Below, in pieces: positions 10,556-22,300 of a DNA stretch of 31,562 bases. Made by a program: the position numbers and the translations under genes. The notes under the pieces are model-generated. The model did not search any database and had not been told where the DNA came from. It saw nothing but the letters and a program-made list of their open reading frames with translations. Source of the stretch: Choristocarpus tenellus KU-1152. Its lineage: Eukaryota; Phaeophyceae. Numbering within the stretch: the stretch's first letter is position 1; every line of letters begins with the position of its first letter. The DNA is taken from NCBI GenBank assembly GCA_964200185.2, contig CAXNAD020000080.1, forward strand, positions 1 to 31,562. The letters are read 5' to 3'.

Positions 10556-11239
10556 GTACTAGTATTGTATAACCAACAGTTAGTTGTTGTGAATGCTATG
10601 ACAATGTACCTTTCCTAAAGTATGTACAATTTGAAAACTAACAACACCAGAATGTCCCATTTATTTTATTATTCTCAAATTAAAATATAGAAAAAATAGT
10701 CTAGCCCTCGATTTTGAGGTCAGATTGGGAGATTCCACTCACGAGATAATGAGGATTTCAAGGAGTCGGCATAACGTTTCGATAATACCGATGACAATAT
10801 GTACTCTACAGCATATTATACCGTTATCGAGTTTTTACAGCCATGCCATTCGTATCCTAATATTCCCACTAACATTTTACTATTACGAATTATTCATACG
10901 CAATATGGACCATTTCTTCTCATGACCAGAGACATTTACCAGATGATGTATGTTGAGAGAAAAGAGGTGGATATTAGAAGAAATACATAAAAGTAGCAAA
11001 CATGTCAACAATAATACACAGACTGTATTTTTCATAGGAAAGGAAGTCCTTTCAATACGCACCAACATGGGAATTGTAGTGTCTTTGAAATATAGAAAAA
11101 ATATAATAAATTGTCATGTGACCATGTTCTGTGTCGTGGGGATTGATGAGAACTACCAGAGAAAATGGTCAGGACAAAAGCGAGAGATGGGACTGAGGCA
11201 TGCTGGGTGAGGGTTGAGAGGCTCAGAGTAGCATGTTGT
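10556..11239. other. AT-rich stretch, nothing recognised
   Basis: Overlapping short frames occur on both strands between 10725 and 11244. None has splice context or a motif, and none is called. Confidence 0.45.
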
Positions 11240-11504
11240 GTCAAATTATCTTAGAGGGGGGTCGAGCCACGTCTATTTGGGGCCAAAATCCAATGTTGTG
11301 ATTGTGATTTAATTTTTGCTGTCCTGTTTGTTTGGAAGTGTCATATATCCTTGTTCAGACATACCTTTTCATAACACATACATTTTATCTACTCCGAAAT
11401 GTTTCGGAGTAGGAAAATGTCATAAAAAACCCATGGGAAGCCAAAAGCCCCAAAAAGACAAACAGGGCAAAACTCGTACCCTAACCCTAAGATACTTTCA
11501 CTCC
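11240..11504 (-). mobile_element. Inverted-repeat (MITE-like) element, copy 1
   Basis: Non-coding element of about 265 bp. Its reverse complement aligns with the elements at 28055-28313 and 29671-29929 over the whole length. Ends are TCAAATTATCTTAGAGGG on the left and CTAAGATACTTTCACTC on the right, an imperfect terminal inverted repeat. The body contains the shared block around CCCATGGGAAGCCAAAAGCC and a central palindrome at 11389-11412 (CTACTCCGAAA, TG, TTTCGGAGTAG). One terminal repeat carries an extra TTAGGG-type unit. No transposase is encoded, so it would have been moved in trans. Confidence 0.75.
11478..11490. repeat. Telomere-like tract inside a terminal inverted repeat
   Basis: ACCCTAACCCTAA replaces the ACCCTCTAA (or CCTCTGAGATAC in sense) of the other two copies of the element, so the terminal repeat has gained one CCCTAA unit. 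Confidence 0.6.
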
Positions 11505-12970
11505 ATTCCTCAACCCCCATGGTGATTGGCTCCCACCAGTCCGAACAGAACACAATCCCCAGCATTGCTGGTTTGAGCCCACTGTTCAGGATGGGGTCAC
11601 TGCAAGCTGGTTGGCTGTTTGACCTGCATCACATCACCTATCTGGTCTCAACAGCAAAATGTGGTGCATGTAATGAATATCAATCACTACGCACTGTGTC
11701 TAATATCAATGTGTGTCAGAGATCCCAAATTAGACCTGCCCTAGCAAAATCGAAAAACCTACCAAGGAGACAATGGTAGTTGAAACTGCTCCTAAAATGG
11801 TGCTATGATTGGTCGTCTAGAAACAAGGGAAGAGTCTCACAAGCCAGTCAAAGCCCCATTTAGCCCACCACCAACCTTAAGTCTCTGACGAAAGCTACAT
11901 GACACGCCTGAAGATTGCTCCCTACTTGTGTGGACATTCCAGGCACAGCGCAACACACGGCTATTACTTCCCATCTCATTTTTAAGAGCCCTTTGAACAT
12001 TTTTACCCCCCAAAAGAGGGAAGTAGGGTATTCTAGGAGATGGAAATATTGCATTTTTTCCTAAAAATTGACTTTTTGTTCCAGATAGTTGGGGATTAGG
12101 GTTAGGGTTAAAGTACACATGTAGACCAAGTGCAAAATAGAAGCACTTCAACCTCTCGATTCAAGAATCTGTATCCTCCTGAGGCAAGTAGGACCCCATA
12201 TCCGCTCAGGCTCAGCAATCCTGATGGTCACCCTAAAGTATTTCCACTGTTAGGAAATGAGGTCAGATGTTTCTGATCATTAGCTTGGAAACAATAAAAA
12301 CACACTTGTGTTGATACAATGTTGGGGGTCTAAGCCCTTCGTGACAGAACTCTGAAAGGCTAAGAAAGTTCTATTCGACATTACCTTGAAAAATAGAAAA
12401 AGAAAAACGCCTCCCAAAAATCTGTTTCCCTGGAGGGGCCTGAACTCTAACGCAATCAAAATAACAAAAACCCCGCAAGACTTCAGAAAGCTCACACACG
12501 ATGCTTACTTGAGCCGGCTGGATTGATACACTGTTACTATCTTACAGGCTCTTGTCATTGCACACTACCAACGGAGGTATCAAACGTCAGGCCCCTGGAT
12601 GAGCATCCAACACAAATCAATCTGATTATGAAGAGACCACAACGTCAATCTGTTTTTTCTTGGGCTCTTGCCTTCCCCTTAAATTGCGCCCAGTGACGCC
12701 ATGCACCTCTGACTTCATTAACAGGCCAACTGCTCAAAAAGAAAAGAGGTTCAACTCACAGAAGGGAGAGGTGGAAAAAACTGACAAAACACACATACAC
12801 ACTGCACCGGACATGCTGTCTCTAAAACATCACTGGGTCAGCAGGCCAATCATCACAAGGATGTTTCACAGATAGTCCTTGCTCTCTGCGCAGGTGTCGC
12901 AGAAACTGGTACGGAACACTTGCTGTAGCAGAATCATCTCGCCTCTAGATCAAAGTCAAACAAATCAGTC
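11505..12970. other. Low-coding stretch downstream of the carrier gene
   Basis: Open frames at 11519-11779 (+) and 11837-12151 (-) show no motif or splice context. A telomere-like tract lies at 12096-12111. No RNA gene was recognised. Part of 12900-13114 must be the 3' untranslated region of the carrier gene on the minus strand. Confidence 0.4.
12096..12111. repeat. Telomere-like tract
   Basis: ATTAGGGTTAGGGTTA followed by AAG; the same TTAGGGTTAAAG end recurs at 24605-24615. Confidence 0.6.
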
Positions 12971-13006
12971 TCTTGCCCTTGCCTTTGCCCTTGCCCTTGC
13001 CCTTGC
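12971..13006. repeat. Hexanucleotide repeat (CTTGCC)n
   Basis: About six units of CTTGCC with one T substitution and one interruption, about 110 bp past the carrier stop codon, so probably in its 3' untranslated region or just beyond. Confidence 0.7.
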
Positions 13007-13114
13007 CTGGCGCATGAGCCGTGGACAAAAAAAAAGAAGAGAGTCTAAGTACTGCACACCCTCACATCTCATTCTACATTTCGCAAAAAAATTTCAGTTC
13101 CCCGACAGTGTGCA

Positions 13115-16100
13115 CTACGAAGGTACACCTTTATCTTTGCAGAGATAGAATGCCAACTTCGTATACTGCTCTTTGAGGATGAACAGGATCACTGTCATAA
13201 TGCCCTTTGCCAAGAAATACGGACCAAATCCCCTCCACAACGACATCAGCCCCTCCCTCCTGGCTATGGTATACAGCGCATTCCATGTTCCGGTGTACTG
13301 CTTATCCTTGGTGGGTGTTGCCTGAGGCGATCAATCAGGGATTGCAAGGTGAATTTAGGGGACAGATGAGTCATCTGTCAAACGGCACAATGACCTAGAA
13401 CAAGGCAGTACTGATCACAACATGGACCATCACTACCCAGAGCACTGTAATGTGCTCTGGAGCAGGTAAAAAGTACTACAGTGGATATTTCATCCACCTT
13501 CAATAGACTCAAGACATGATATGCTAGAAAGTTCGCACTGTGCAGGGGCTTCGAGATTGTGTTAGAATTTTCTCGGAACTTAAGCATGGTGACATCGACG
13601 GTCCTGGGTCAGATTCAAGCAGAGAGGGTCAGATGAGACCCGTAGCCCTACCGCTTGATTGCCATTCAAACAAGGCAGTCAGCAGATGTGCAGCAAAAGA
13701 ACCGATCACTTGACGTAAGCAATTTGGACTCTATCGTTGTATTTCCCTGTAGGTTCATCCTTCTTCCCAACACCTGAAAAGTGTCATTTGGCACTAAATA
13801 ACACCGCTTGACTGGACACAGTTCCACCCAATACCCATGGCTCACTGTCAGCGCAGCATGCCAACACCCAGATCAAAAAAGAAAGAGATACAAGGCACTG
13901 CCCACGATGAGATCCGACACTGATCAAAGATGGATAAGAGTCTGGTACTCCTCCAACATCCACAACACGAGGACATAAGGTCCTAGTTGTGAATCTAGTC
14001 TAGGCGAGTGGTTGAAAGTATTGGGTGGTTCCAGGTGTTACTTAGTCTTGTACTACATACCTGCTGCATGCGAGTCTTGACTGTGTCCAGGGGCATCGAT
14101 ACATACGAGAATATGATTGCAGAGATGATCCCTGCAGCCAAATGCAATTGAACACCTTGCAGTACTGACCCAAGGGCGTCCTTTGCTTGGTCATAGGTAG
14201 CTATCTGGGACATGGACACCACCATTGCTCTCATTACTGGGTCGGGACACATATACAGGTACCCCACAAGCACAGAAGTAAGGGTGTACGGTAGGTTCAG
14301 ATACTATAAAGATTTCATGATGTATATATATTTTCTGACATGACACTTTGAAATTTGATACATACCTATGTATATCCTGGGACCAGGCTAAAATATCTGA
14401 TATGAAATTCAGAAGGTACGATTCAATATTGAATCTAAATCATGATATGATTCAAAATAAAATCAGCGAGAAAGCACTGATCCTCAGGCACAACATGCAT
14501 AGCATCAACAGGAGTGTGATGCCATGAACTAGCGATCGATCCCCCACAAAGCACTAGTTTAAATGTAGATAGAGCACAAATGTGATATCGGTGGTTCCAG
14601 TAGCAACAACCAATATCAATATGAAGTTGTTTCATACCCTAGGACAAGTGTTCCTCTTACTGGGGGACCGGACACGTTTTGTGAAACCAGAGATAGCCCA
14701 ACCACTGCAGCACAACTAGACCTCTATTACCTCATGGGTTTGAAGAAGAAAACGGGTTCCAAAAGCACGACTTCTGATTTCCCACCTCAAGAGTACATCA
14801 TTCAAGATACATGACAACTCCTATGTTGTATGTAAGGGCATATCACAGCCAAGTGATCGCATACCGGTCACATGTTCCATTTTCCAGAATGCTGTTGAGT
14901 TCCCCAGCACACAGCACCACCCGTATGACACAAGAGTTATTTCTTTGTCCTGGTTCTCACTAAATCTCGTTATGTAGAGAAGGGATTAGGGTGGTGAGTG
15001 GAACTCAATACCTAGTATCCATACCTGTGGGTCCTGCACCTCTCCAGTATCTGAGTACCCCCTCCTCCTGGCCTATTCTATATAGGGCACTGAAGACGTC
15101 CTTGTAATTTCGTCGTTCACTCACTGGAAGCTTACCGTCAGCCTGGAATGTGCGGGTATGGACATACCAGTGCAGAGTCAGTCATTCGGCTAGTTTAGTC
15201 ATGGTGGAGGGTTGACTGCACCATACTTCCTGCAGTTGTTGCAAGTGAAATAAATAGGGTAGTCAACTACAGCAAACAGCCCTTTCCATTTCAAAACAAG
15301 TACACATCACACGATGAACAGCGGTCATACACATCAACACAGCACAGGCAGGACAGAGAGCAGATCCTCATCCTTACTCAGAAAAACGCAACAAAGCTCA
15401 ATTCTCACCTGCATCCGTACCAAGCAAACCTCTACCGGACAGGCGCAAAACGCTGCCGTTCCACCCGACACCATTCCGATTAGTTGGCGAAGTAAGAAGA
15501 CGCTTCCTGGGCCAGCCCTGCTATCTGCAACCGCAGAGCACAATTGAGCACATCCAGTCAGTCAAAGTTACACTAGATTTCGGTGACACGACACTGCATG
15601 CCGAAGCTCATTCGAGCTCAGAACTCGATCCATACTCACTCGCAATCAGCAGAGACTTCATGAAGTCATAGAGCCCAAGCCTAAGGGTGGTGTAGGAGGC
15701 CTGGCGCGCAAGGGCGGCAGAAAGGCCAGCATAGAGGGCCTTACCACCCTCCTTGCGCACCTACACCAATGAAAAGGTAATAATGGGAGTTAGATGTTGG
15801 CATATCTTCGTAAAGACTAGCAACCCTTTTGCATTTGCAAACCGAGGGATGATATTGCTTTATCATGGTCAACCAAACGATGTTCTAAACTTTAAGTCAA
15901 AGACCTCTTGGTATACACACCAGATCTGTTCCCACAGACAACGCTGTGGCATTCCCCCCGTTGGTCCCCAGGAGCTGCATTCGTGTCTTCACGACATCCA
16001 CTGGGTGAATACACATCCATGCTGACATTCCACTTGCTCCAGCCACGACGAAGTTTGCGTAGGTTGGGAGATTAGTCTCCGCCTGACACCAAGGAAACCC

Positions 16101-16288
16101 TGACTGAGTTGAAGCATATATCTCATGCCTTGTACACAACAAAAACTTTGAGCAAACGGCTTGCAAATTCAAGGTTCGATTGCTTTTTGGTCGGACAAGC
16201 TCACCGCGCAACGACGACCTAGGAAAACCAAACCCACAACCACAGCGGCCCTGGTCAGCATCATTCGTGCTATTGGTAGCTTCACCAT
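13115..16288 (-). CDS. Mitochondrial carrier, 2-oxoglutarate/malate (OGC/DTC) type
   Basis: Inner-membrane antiporter exchanging dicarboxylates such as 2-oxoglutarate and malate (family knowledge). Exons on the minus strand: 16288-16205, 16082-15921, 15760-15640, 15524-15409, 15142-15025, 14236-14061, 13321-13115; 984 nt, 327 aa, usual length about 300. All introns are GT-AG and all phases close. Three carrier signatures are intact: PVDVVKTRMQ (residues 55-64), PVEVCLVRMQ (152-161) and PLDTVKTRMQ (249-258). The glutamate in the second, plus YAGLSAALARQASYTTLRLG (92-111) and RRNYKDVFSALYRI, are typical of the OGC/DTC branch. The first exon encodes 28 residues, mostly hydrophobic, and is the least certain part; exon 2 has no earlier methionine. 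It diverges from the OFA-type transporter, with 269 bp between start codons. Exact substrate is inferred, not shown. Confidence 0.93.
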
Positions 16289-16557
16289 TATGCTAATGGC
16301 GTCGATAAGAATCTTGCTCCAGATGGTTTTTTGAGTCGGGCTTCCTCTTCGAAGTTACAAACTTGGACCATCTCAACCGTGAGTTCGAATCTTCAAAATT
16401 GTTGTTGTTGCTGTTGACTATTGGAGTTCAAGTGTTGCTGGAAGGCCGAAACTTCCTCACTACGTCTACCCCCACATGAATAATCAAACAAGACATCGGT
16501 ACGGCACGAGGCGGCCTGTTTCCACTCACGCCCAAGGGGTGCACAAAGGCCTGACAA
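16289..16557. promoter_or_regulatory. Shared intergenic region between divergent transporter genes
   Basis: Only 269 bp separate the two start codons, so both promoters and 5' untranslated regions must fit here unless upstream non-coding exons exist. It contains a TTG-repeat stretch at about 16397-16421. No clear TATA box is seen for either gene. Confidence 0.6.
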
Positions 16558-19500
16558 ATGAAATTGCTAGTGCCCACGGCGCTTGGCCTGCTGGCTGGTG
16601 CCACCGCTGTTGTAGCAGGCGGAGCTCGTGGAGCAAGTCTAGGTATCTCCCAACGAACACATCATAGGTTTACCGTCGCCGATGCCCCACCTCTCGATAT
16701 CGCAATTGCCGCGACAGCTGCCCTTTCCCGTACGGAAAATGATGGTCTCGGAAAGATAGTAGCTGTCCCTGCTGGTGGCGAAGTCAAGGTTAGTTACTGG
16801 TGAAGACGCGATTTCCATAGGATACATGTAGGTATTCATGTGGAGTCTCTGTTGGCCAATCCTACTTGGATTTGTCTCAATTTACAATAGATCACCGACT
16901 CGCTCTCCTGGGAATTCTTTTTCCTCCTCTTCGGTTATATGCCTGGATAGAGATAAGTTGGATTGAGGAATTCTTTTCTGTACTCTCCGCACTTCCCTAG
17001 AAAACAGAGATCACCTGGAACATGAGGTGATTTCCATGTCCCATCCCATCCACTCTTCTACGCCCACAGCGTAACATCAAAATAGGTGTACTAGGAGTAC
17101 TTGGTGGTGCTCTTTGCCATATTGTCTTGGGTACGACGTACTGTTGGGGTAATTTCCTACCCTACATCCCCGCCAAGCTCAAGTACTTCAAGGGGGCAGA
17201 AGGTTCGGGCCCTCCAGACGCTATGTGGGTACTTGCGGGAACGTTTGTAGCTCAGGCGCTGGCTATGCCCATTGGCCCCAGCTTCCAGGAAAAGATAGGC
17301 TGCAAGGTGGGTTTCATCTGGTATAATGCTCCCTGAATGTACGTCAATCTAGATTAATCGAAACTATCATTCCCCTGTGTTATTCCGTACGCAACTGGTT
17401 TGCAGTTACATTCCAACACAATGAACTGTTGAAAATTTTGTATAGTTGGAATTGAACGTGTGAGCTGCATTGACGAACCTTTTGGTGGTCTACCTCTGAT
17501 GGACGACGTGTTCCTTAAAGAAGTCTTCAGAGACATATTATTAGCGTAGACCCGTCTTTGCATTGAGACGTAAACTTCATCCGTAGGCCCAACCATTAAA
17601 TAACGGACGTGATCCTATCCTACGTTGCCGCGCTTGTTTAATGCTACACACCTACCCAGGCCACCACTATGCTTGGATGTGGTTTGATGGCCCTCGGCGT
17701 ATTTTTGGCATCCTTTGCCCCCAATTTGTACGTCTTCTTGTTCTGCTACTCCCTGCTCTTCGGGTCAGGGGTGGGAATTGCGTACACTGCTCCCATGGTG
17801 AACGGATGGCGATGGTTCCCTGACAAGAAGGGTCTGGTCAGCGGGGCTGTTGTAGCCGGCTTTGGTTCCGGTGGGTTCATCTTCAACCAGGTAAAAGTGT
17901 AGGCATGATATCCTGGAACCTGACGGGAGAAGGGTAATTCTTCCTTGACAGTGTGACTCTTGTGGAATCCGTTGGTGCGAGAGCTAGCTCTTGAACAGGA
18001 CTACCTCCCGGTGTGCTCTGCTCACGTTGTCATTTTGTCAGTGCTTGGGTACCGAGAGGCATGTTATTGTTGATATGATATTGTTGATATGATATTGTTG
18101 CATGATATTGTTGATATGATATTTTGATATGATATTGTTGACATGATATTGTTGACGGCGTCAAAAAATGAGCAAGTATGGCACTGTTTCTGTGAATGTG
18201 GTTGTGCAACAGCACAGTGTAACCTACTTTAAGTGAAGAATTTCATGGCGATACGTAAAATTGAGTTCCCCCCCCCCCTCCACCCACTATTGTTTTCCTA
18301 GCATCTGCATCCACAGGTATTGTATGCGCATGAGATCTTGTATGTATATTTAATTTGGCATTTGTTTCGGTGTGGTTGTGGTCTCAGGTGGGCACAAAGA
18401 TAATCAACCCTGATGGACTAGATGCTGTCGGTGGAGTCTACCCAGATACAGTGTATGAGATGTTCCCCAAGATGCTCCGTAAGCTGTCCTTCATATACAT
18501 TGTGCTGTCCGGAGTAGGAGCTCTGTTTGTTAACCCTCCACCTGCTGAGGCCCTTGGTACTCCTTCCAGTGGGAAGAAGGCTGCTGCTGCCCCCGCCAGC
18601 ACTGGTAGCTCTCTCCGTGAGGCTCTTGTCTCGAAGAACTTCTGGCTTATGTGGTTTATGGTAAGAGCTCCCATTGTGTACTTACAAGAGGCCTTGTGTT
18701 TGGAGTTGTGACTGGCCTTAAGATAGAAGGGGTTTTTTTCTGCCAAGGTGTGTACCCTCCAAGGTAACACAGTGCACATTGCTACTGTTACACAGCAATG
18801 TTCTGACTACAATGCTCCAACCGTATTAACCTCGGAATGTCTGTTACGCAATATACTTCACCAGTGCAGCTTCCAGGGGCCAGTTTCCGCTAATGTGTCT
18901 ATTTGTCTGTGTCCATTTGCTGTACAGTGTTTGCTGCCTAGCGCTAGGATTGGGTCTAACCTCGGTTGTCAATGTATCGCTAAGCGCCCCTTGGTCTATG
19001 GCTTCCGTTGTCCAGAAAAAACGCCTCTTGGTGATAGTACACCCAATGATATTTTTTCTTTTCACGCCTTTAGCGGATTTTCTCCAACCCTGTTGTAAGA
19101 GGTTGTAGAGCAGGGCAGGTGATAACTGGACGGAATGTGGTAGAAGAAGGAACGTAATGAGGAAGAGGAAAGTGAAAAAAAAAAACTGTCTACATTCGCT
19201 TGTAGCGCCTGCTGTCAGGCAAACCCCTGTGCCAGTTGCTCTGCAAAAGTTTGCTGTTTTGGACGATGCTTGTGACTGCTTGCTCCGTGGCAATCGCTGT
19301 CCAGAAAAAGTATCGTTGTGTGCATGATATGGTATTGAATAGTGTGATGAAAGCGTTCTGTATAAGAATTTTAATTTCTGTTTCTGGCGGTTGTTTTTTT
19401 TGGGGGGTGGGGGTTAGGGTTTTCACATGTCATGTTTGTTGCACCCCTGAGGGCAATAGTTATGTTGTGATGATGTCACTATGTATCAGTAATGTCCTTG

Positions 19501-22300
19501 TGTGTCTTTTTCCGCTGTGGTAGGTGCTGCTGATTGCCACGAGTGGCATCAATGTGGCTAATGTCTACAAGCAGTTTGCTGGGACAGTTGACGTTCTTCA
19601 GGTATGTCTTGGTGCTTGTCCAGATTGAGTGGACTTGTGTAAGGGTGCTGACGATCCTCTTTCTGTTCCTCCATTTTCTCACAATTTACGTTGGAAATTT
19701 GTGAAATCTGGATGACGGTTTTTTGAGCGGGGGGGTGGAATGAGGTGTTTTATTTTAGAAAGGCTGGTGTGGATGTAGGGTAGTGATGTCCACTCTTGTT
19801 GCATCGAGTGAAGGGATCAATCTATCCCTAACCCCAACATTCTATTGCTGTGTGAGAGGTAACATGTCAAAAAAAAAAGAAAAGGCGCAGGTGAATGGTT
19901 GGGTCGTTGGCGATTTTTTGGTGGGTCAAATCGCATCTCTTTTTTATTTTGGGAATTTTGGTGCATTCATCGTAGTGGCTTAACATTTTTAAAATTTTGA
20001 ATAGGTTGAATTCATCGTGTTTGTTCTCTCCTGCCGTGCCTTGACTGATTCAGTATACACCTTGGTGACTTGCTTAGTGTGTGCCTGTTTGCTTTAAAAA
20101 AAATGTAGTTGTTATTATTGTTCTTCGTCTTATTATTTTTTTCTTCCTTCTCATTATTATTCTTTGTGTTGTTGTTATTATTATTATTGTTAATATCCAG
20201 TCGGATTCGTTCCAGTCTGTGGTTGGCTCTGTGGCCGCCCTGTGCAATGGATTGGGTCGTCTCTTCTGGGGCAATATGCTGGACATGTTTGGGTTCAAAA
20301 AGCCCTTTGCAACCATGGCTGCTATTCAGGTGATTTTCCACTTGGATTGCAATGTAGATCGTTACGGCTAACATGCTAATGTAGAAGATAATCCTGCTTC
20401 TGTTGAGCGTGAAAACTTGCTTAGGGTTAGGGTTAACTTTGTTTAGTGTAGGGTACCCGTGAGGACTGGGAATCATGCCGTCCTTGGGGTTGGACACGCT
20501 AGGTGCGCAGTGCTCTTACACCTTTCGAGAAGAGCAACACTTTTTTTTCTCAACTTGTTGTCATGAATGTGGATGCGCTTGTAGGAGGTGCACAAGAATA
20601 TTTATTATGGAGGCCAAATGCAGTAAGCAGCAACTTTGTTGATGCTGTTACTACCATCCCACACGCTGTTACTACCTTGTCTTTACGTATGTCGGTAATC
20701 TGCTGTTGTTTCCCCTTGTTGACCTTCCTTATCTATCCTCTTGCTCGCTCTCCCTGTTGGTGAAATAGGGTAAGACTTAACTGCAGTGATTGTGGCCTTG
20801 GGTTTGCTTTGAGAGCAACCTGTGCCTCCTTTGCCTCAGAGGTGCTCTGGGCTGCCCTGATGAAACGAGCTATCTATGAATTGCCATGCTACATGTTTTG
20901 TTTCTTGGTCCCCATTACACTTGTTTATTATAAATTATTTATGCTCCCCCCCTCCCCAGCTCTTGTTGCAACCTTTGGGCTCTACTCAAGTCTTTCAGAT
21001 ATTGCTTCTTTTGAGTGGTGTTTGTTAATGGTTCTGTCATGTATCTCTCTCTCTCTCTCTGTCGTGTTGTTAGGCCTCTGTCACTTTCCTCTACACCACC
21101 TTGGCCAAGAGCAAGGTTGGTTACCTTGTGGCAACTGGGTTGTTGCTCTTCACACTCGGAGGCAACTTTGCTATGTTCCCAGCCCTGACTTCAAAGGTGA
21201 GGGGTGCAATGGATGCGCAGACAGATAGTCTTTAAACAATCTTGGGCTTGATACATGTTTGTTGAGGTTCTGTTGATGTTGATGTTGATGTTGATGCGCT
21301 GGAGACCAAACTTGGCGCCTTTCCCTACTCTACTAACCTGTGCTTTATCCTGCAAATAGATGGACGAAAATTGCATCTTGTCCTAAATTGTGACCAGCAC
21401 TTTGTTAATGCGGAGTTAGTGTTGCTCAGTTTTTGACACGGCATGGCGTTGCAATAAACCCCCCACCTGGGTAGTGTTTGTTGAATTGACTTTGCTGCTT
21501 GTGGTAAAAAAGATTGCGTCTACCGTCGTATATTATCTATTCATTTTTTTTGTTTTCTAGTGCGAGAAAATGGTGGGAATTTTCCTGATCGGTGTTAGGC
21601 TAGAGATGGAAAGCTATCCCCTAGCATTTAAAAAATGCTGATAGTGAATGGACACTGCCGTATTTGAAGGGGTTATTATGCACAGGTTTTGGTGCCTCAT
21701 TTAACCTAGCATGGTGTCCTTGTTGTTCTACAGGTGTTTGGTGCTCGTGAGGGTGCAAGGATATACGGCGTGTTGTTCACTGCGTTTGCCATGGCTAGCA
21801 TCTCTGCAACCTTCCTGACAAAGGTGATTGGATGAATGATATTTTGATTGATTGTGACTGGTTCTTGCCAGTCAGTCTAACTGTGCGGGTGGTGGTTGGG
21901 TTTTTGACATGAAGTTTGGATGACTCGTCTGTTTAGAATTGGCTACGCAGCTGGCGTTGAGGGCGTAAGGGATGGAAGATCTAACTGAGAGTAATAATAC
22001 GTAGTAGTGATTTTCTGCACTATATGGAGTTGTGCAGGGCTGATTCTGTTGATTTGTAACAGTATTTGCATGGCGAGAGGTAGTTGGTGGTCTAGAGTGC
22101 AACGCCTTCAATGTAATATAGGCCCTTGCTGTAACCATTCTATCACTCATCTCTTTTCACTGTCCCTTGTGATATTGTTTATTCTCTTACAGCAACTGCA
22201 GTCCTGGTTTGGGTGGGAATGGGATGCTATCTTCAAGCTCATGTCCTTCCTTACTGTAGTTGCTCTTGGGGCCCTTCCCATCTTCAACGGGGTTTCGTAA
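16558..22300 (+). CDS. Major-facilitator transporter, oxalate/formate antiporter (OFA) type
   Basis: Polytopic carrier; OFA members exchange oxalate and formate or move other small organic acids (family knowledge). Exons: 16558-16788, 17070-17306, 17660-17890, 18388-18660, 19524-19601, 20201-20329, 21074-21196, 21734-21823, 22193-22300; 1,500 nt, 499 aa. All eight introns are GT-AG and phase 0. The core begins in exon 2 (GTTYCWGNFLPYIP). WFPDKKGLVSGAVVAGFGSG (residues 208-227) is the OFA hallmark after the fifth membrane segment. GRLFWGNMLDMFG (369-381) is the second-half MFS loop motif. LREALVSKNFWLMWFM opens the second half. Exon 1 encodes a 77-residue extension starting with a signal-like hydrophobic stretch (MKLLVPTALGLLAGATAVVA), unusual for the family and possibly a targeting sequence. 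Membrane location and substrate are not shown by sequence. Confidence 0.92.
18063..18156. repeat. Minisatellite in intron 3 of the OFA-type gene
   Basis: About six imperfect units of TGATATGATATTGT, with deletions (CATGATATTGT, GATATGATATTT). It lies 230 nt before exon 4. Confidence 0.75.
19407..19420. repeat. Short telomere-like tract in intron 4 of the OFA-type gene
   Basis: GGTGGGGGTTAGGGT, followed by TTTCAC. Weak, two partial units. Confidence 0.35.
20101..20200. repeat. T-rich (TTATTA/TTCTTC) tract ending at the exon 6 acceptor
   Basis: About 100 bases of TTATTG, TTCTTC and TTATTA units lead directly into the acceptor TAATATCCAG. It acts as a very long pyrimidine-rich tract for exon 6. 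Confidence 0.65.
20421..20436. repeat. Telomere-like tract in intron 6 of the OFA-type gene
   Basis: TTAGGGTTAGGGTTAA, two and a half perfect units. Confidence 0.65.
21272..21297. repeat. Hexanucleotide repeat (GATGTT)n in intron 7
   Basis: Four units of GTTGAT in a row inside the intron between exons 7 and 8 of the OFA-type gene. Confidence 0.65.

Noticed and set aside
16380-16394. GAGTTCGAATCTTC resembling a tRNA T-loop
   Set aside because: No matching A-box or cloverleaf upstream; it lies in the shared promoter region.
18844-19293. Minus-strand frame of 149 codons in intron 4 of the OFA-type gene
   Set aside because: No motif and no acceptor or donor in phase. The flanking plus-strand exons define this as intron.
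20012-20497. Minus-strand frame of 161 codons with poly-Asn
   Set aside because: It is the complement of a T-rich intron tract and of exon 6 of the OFA-type gene; a shadow.
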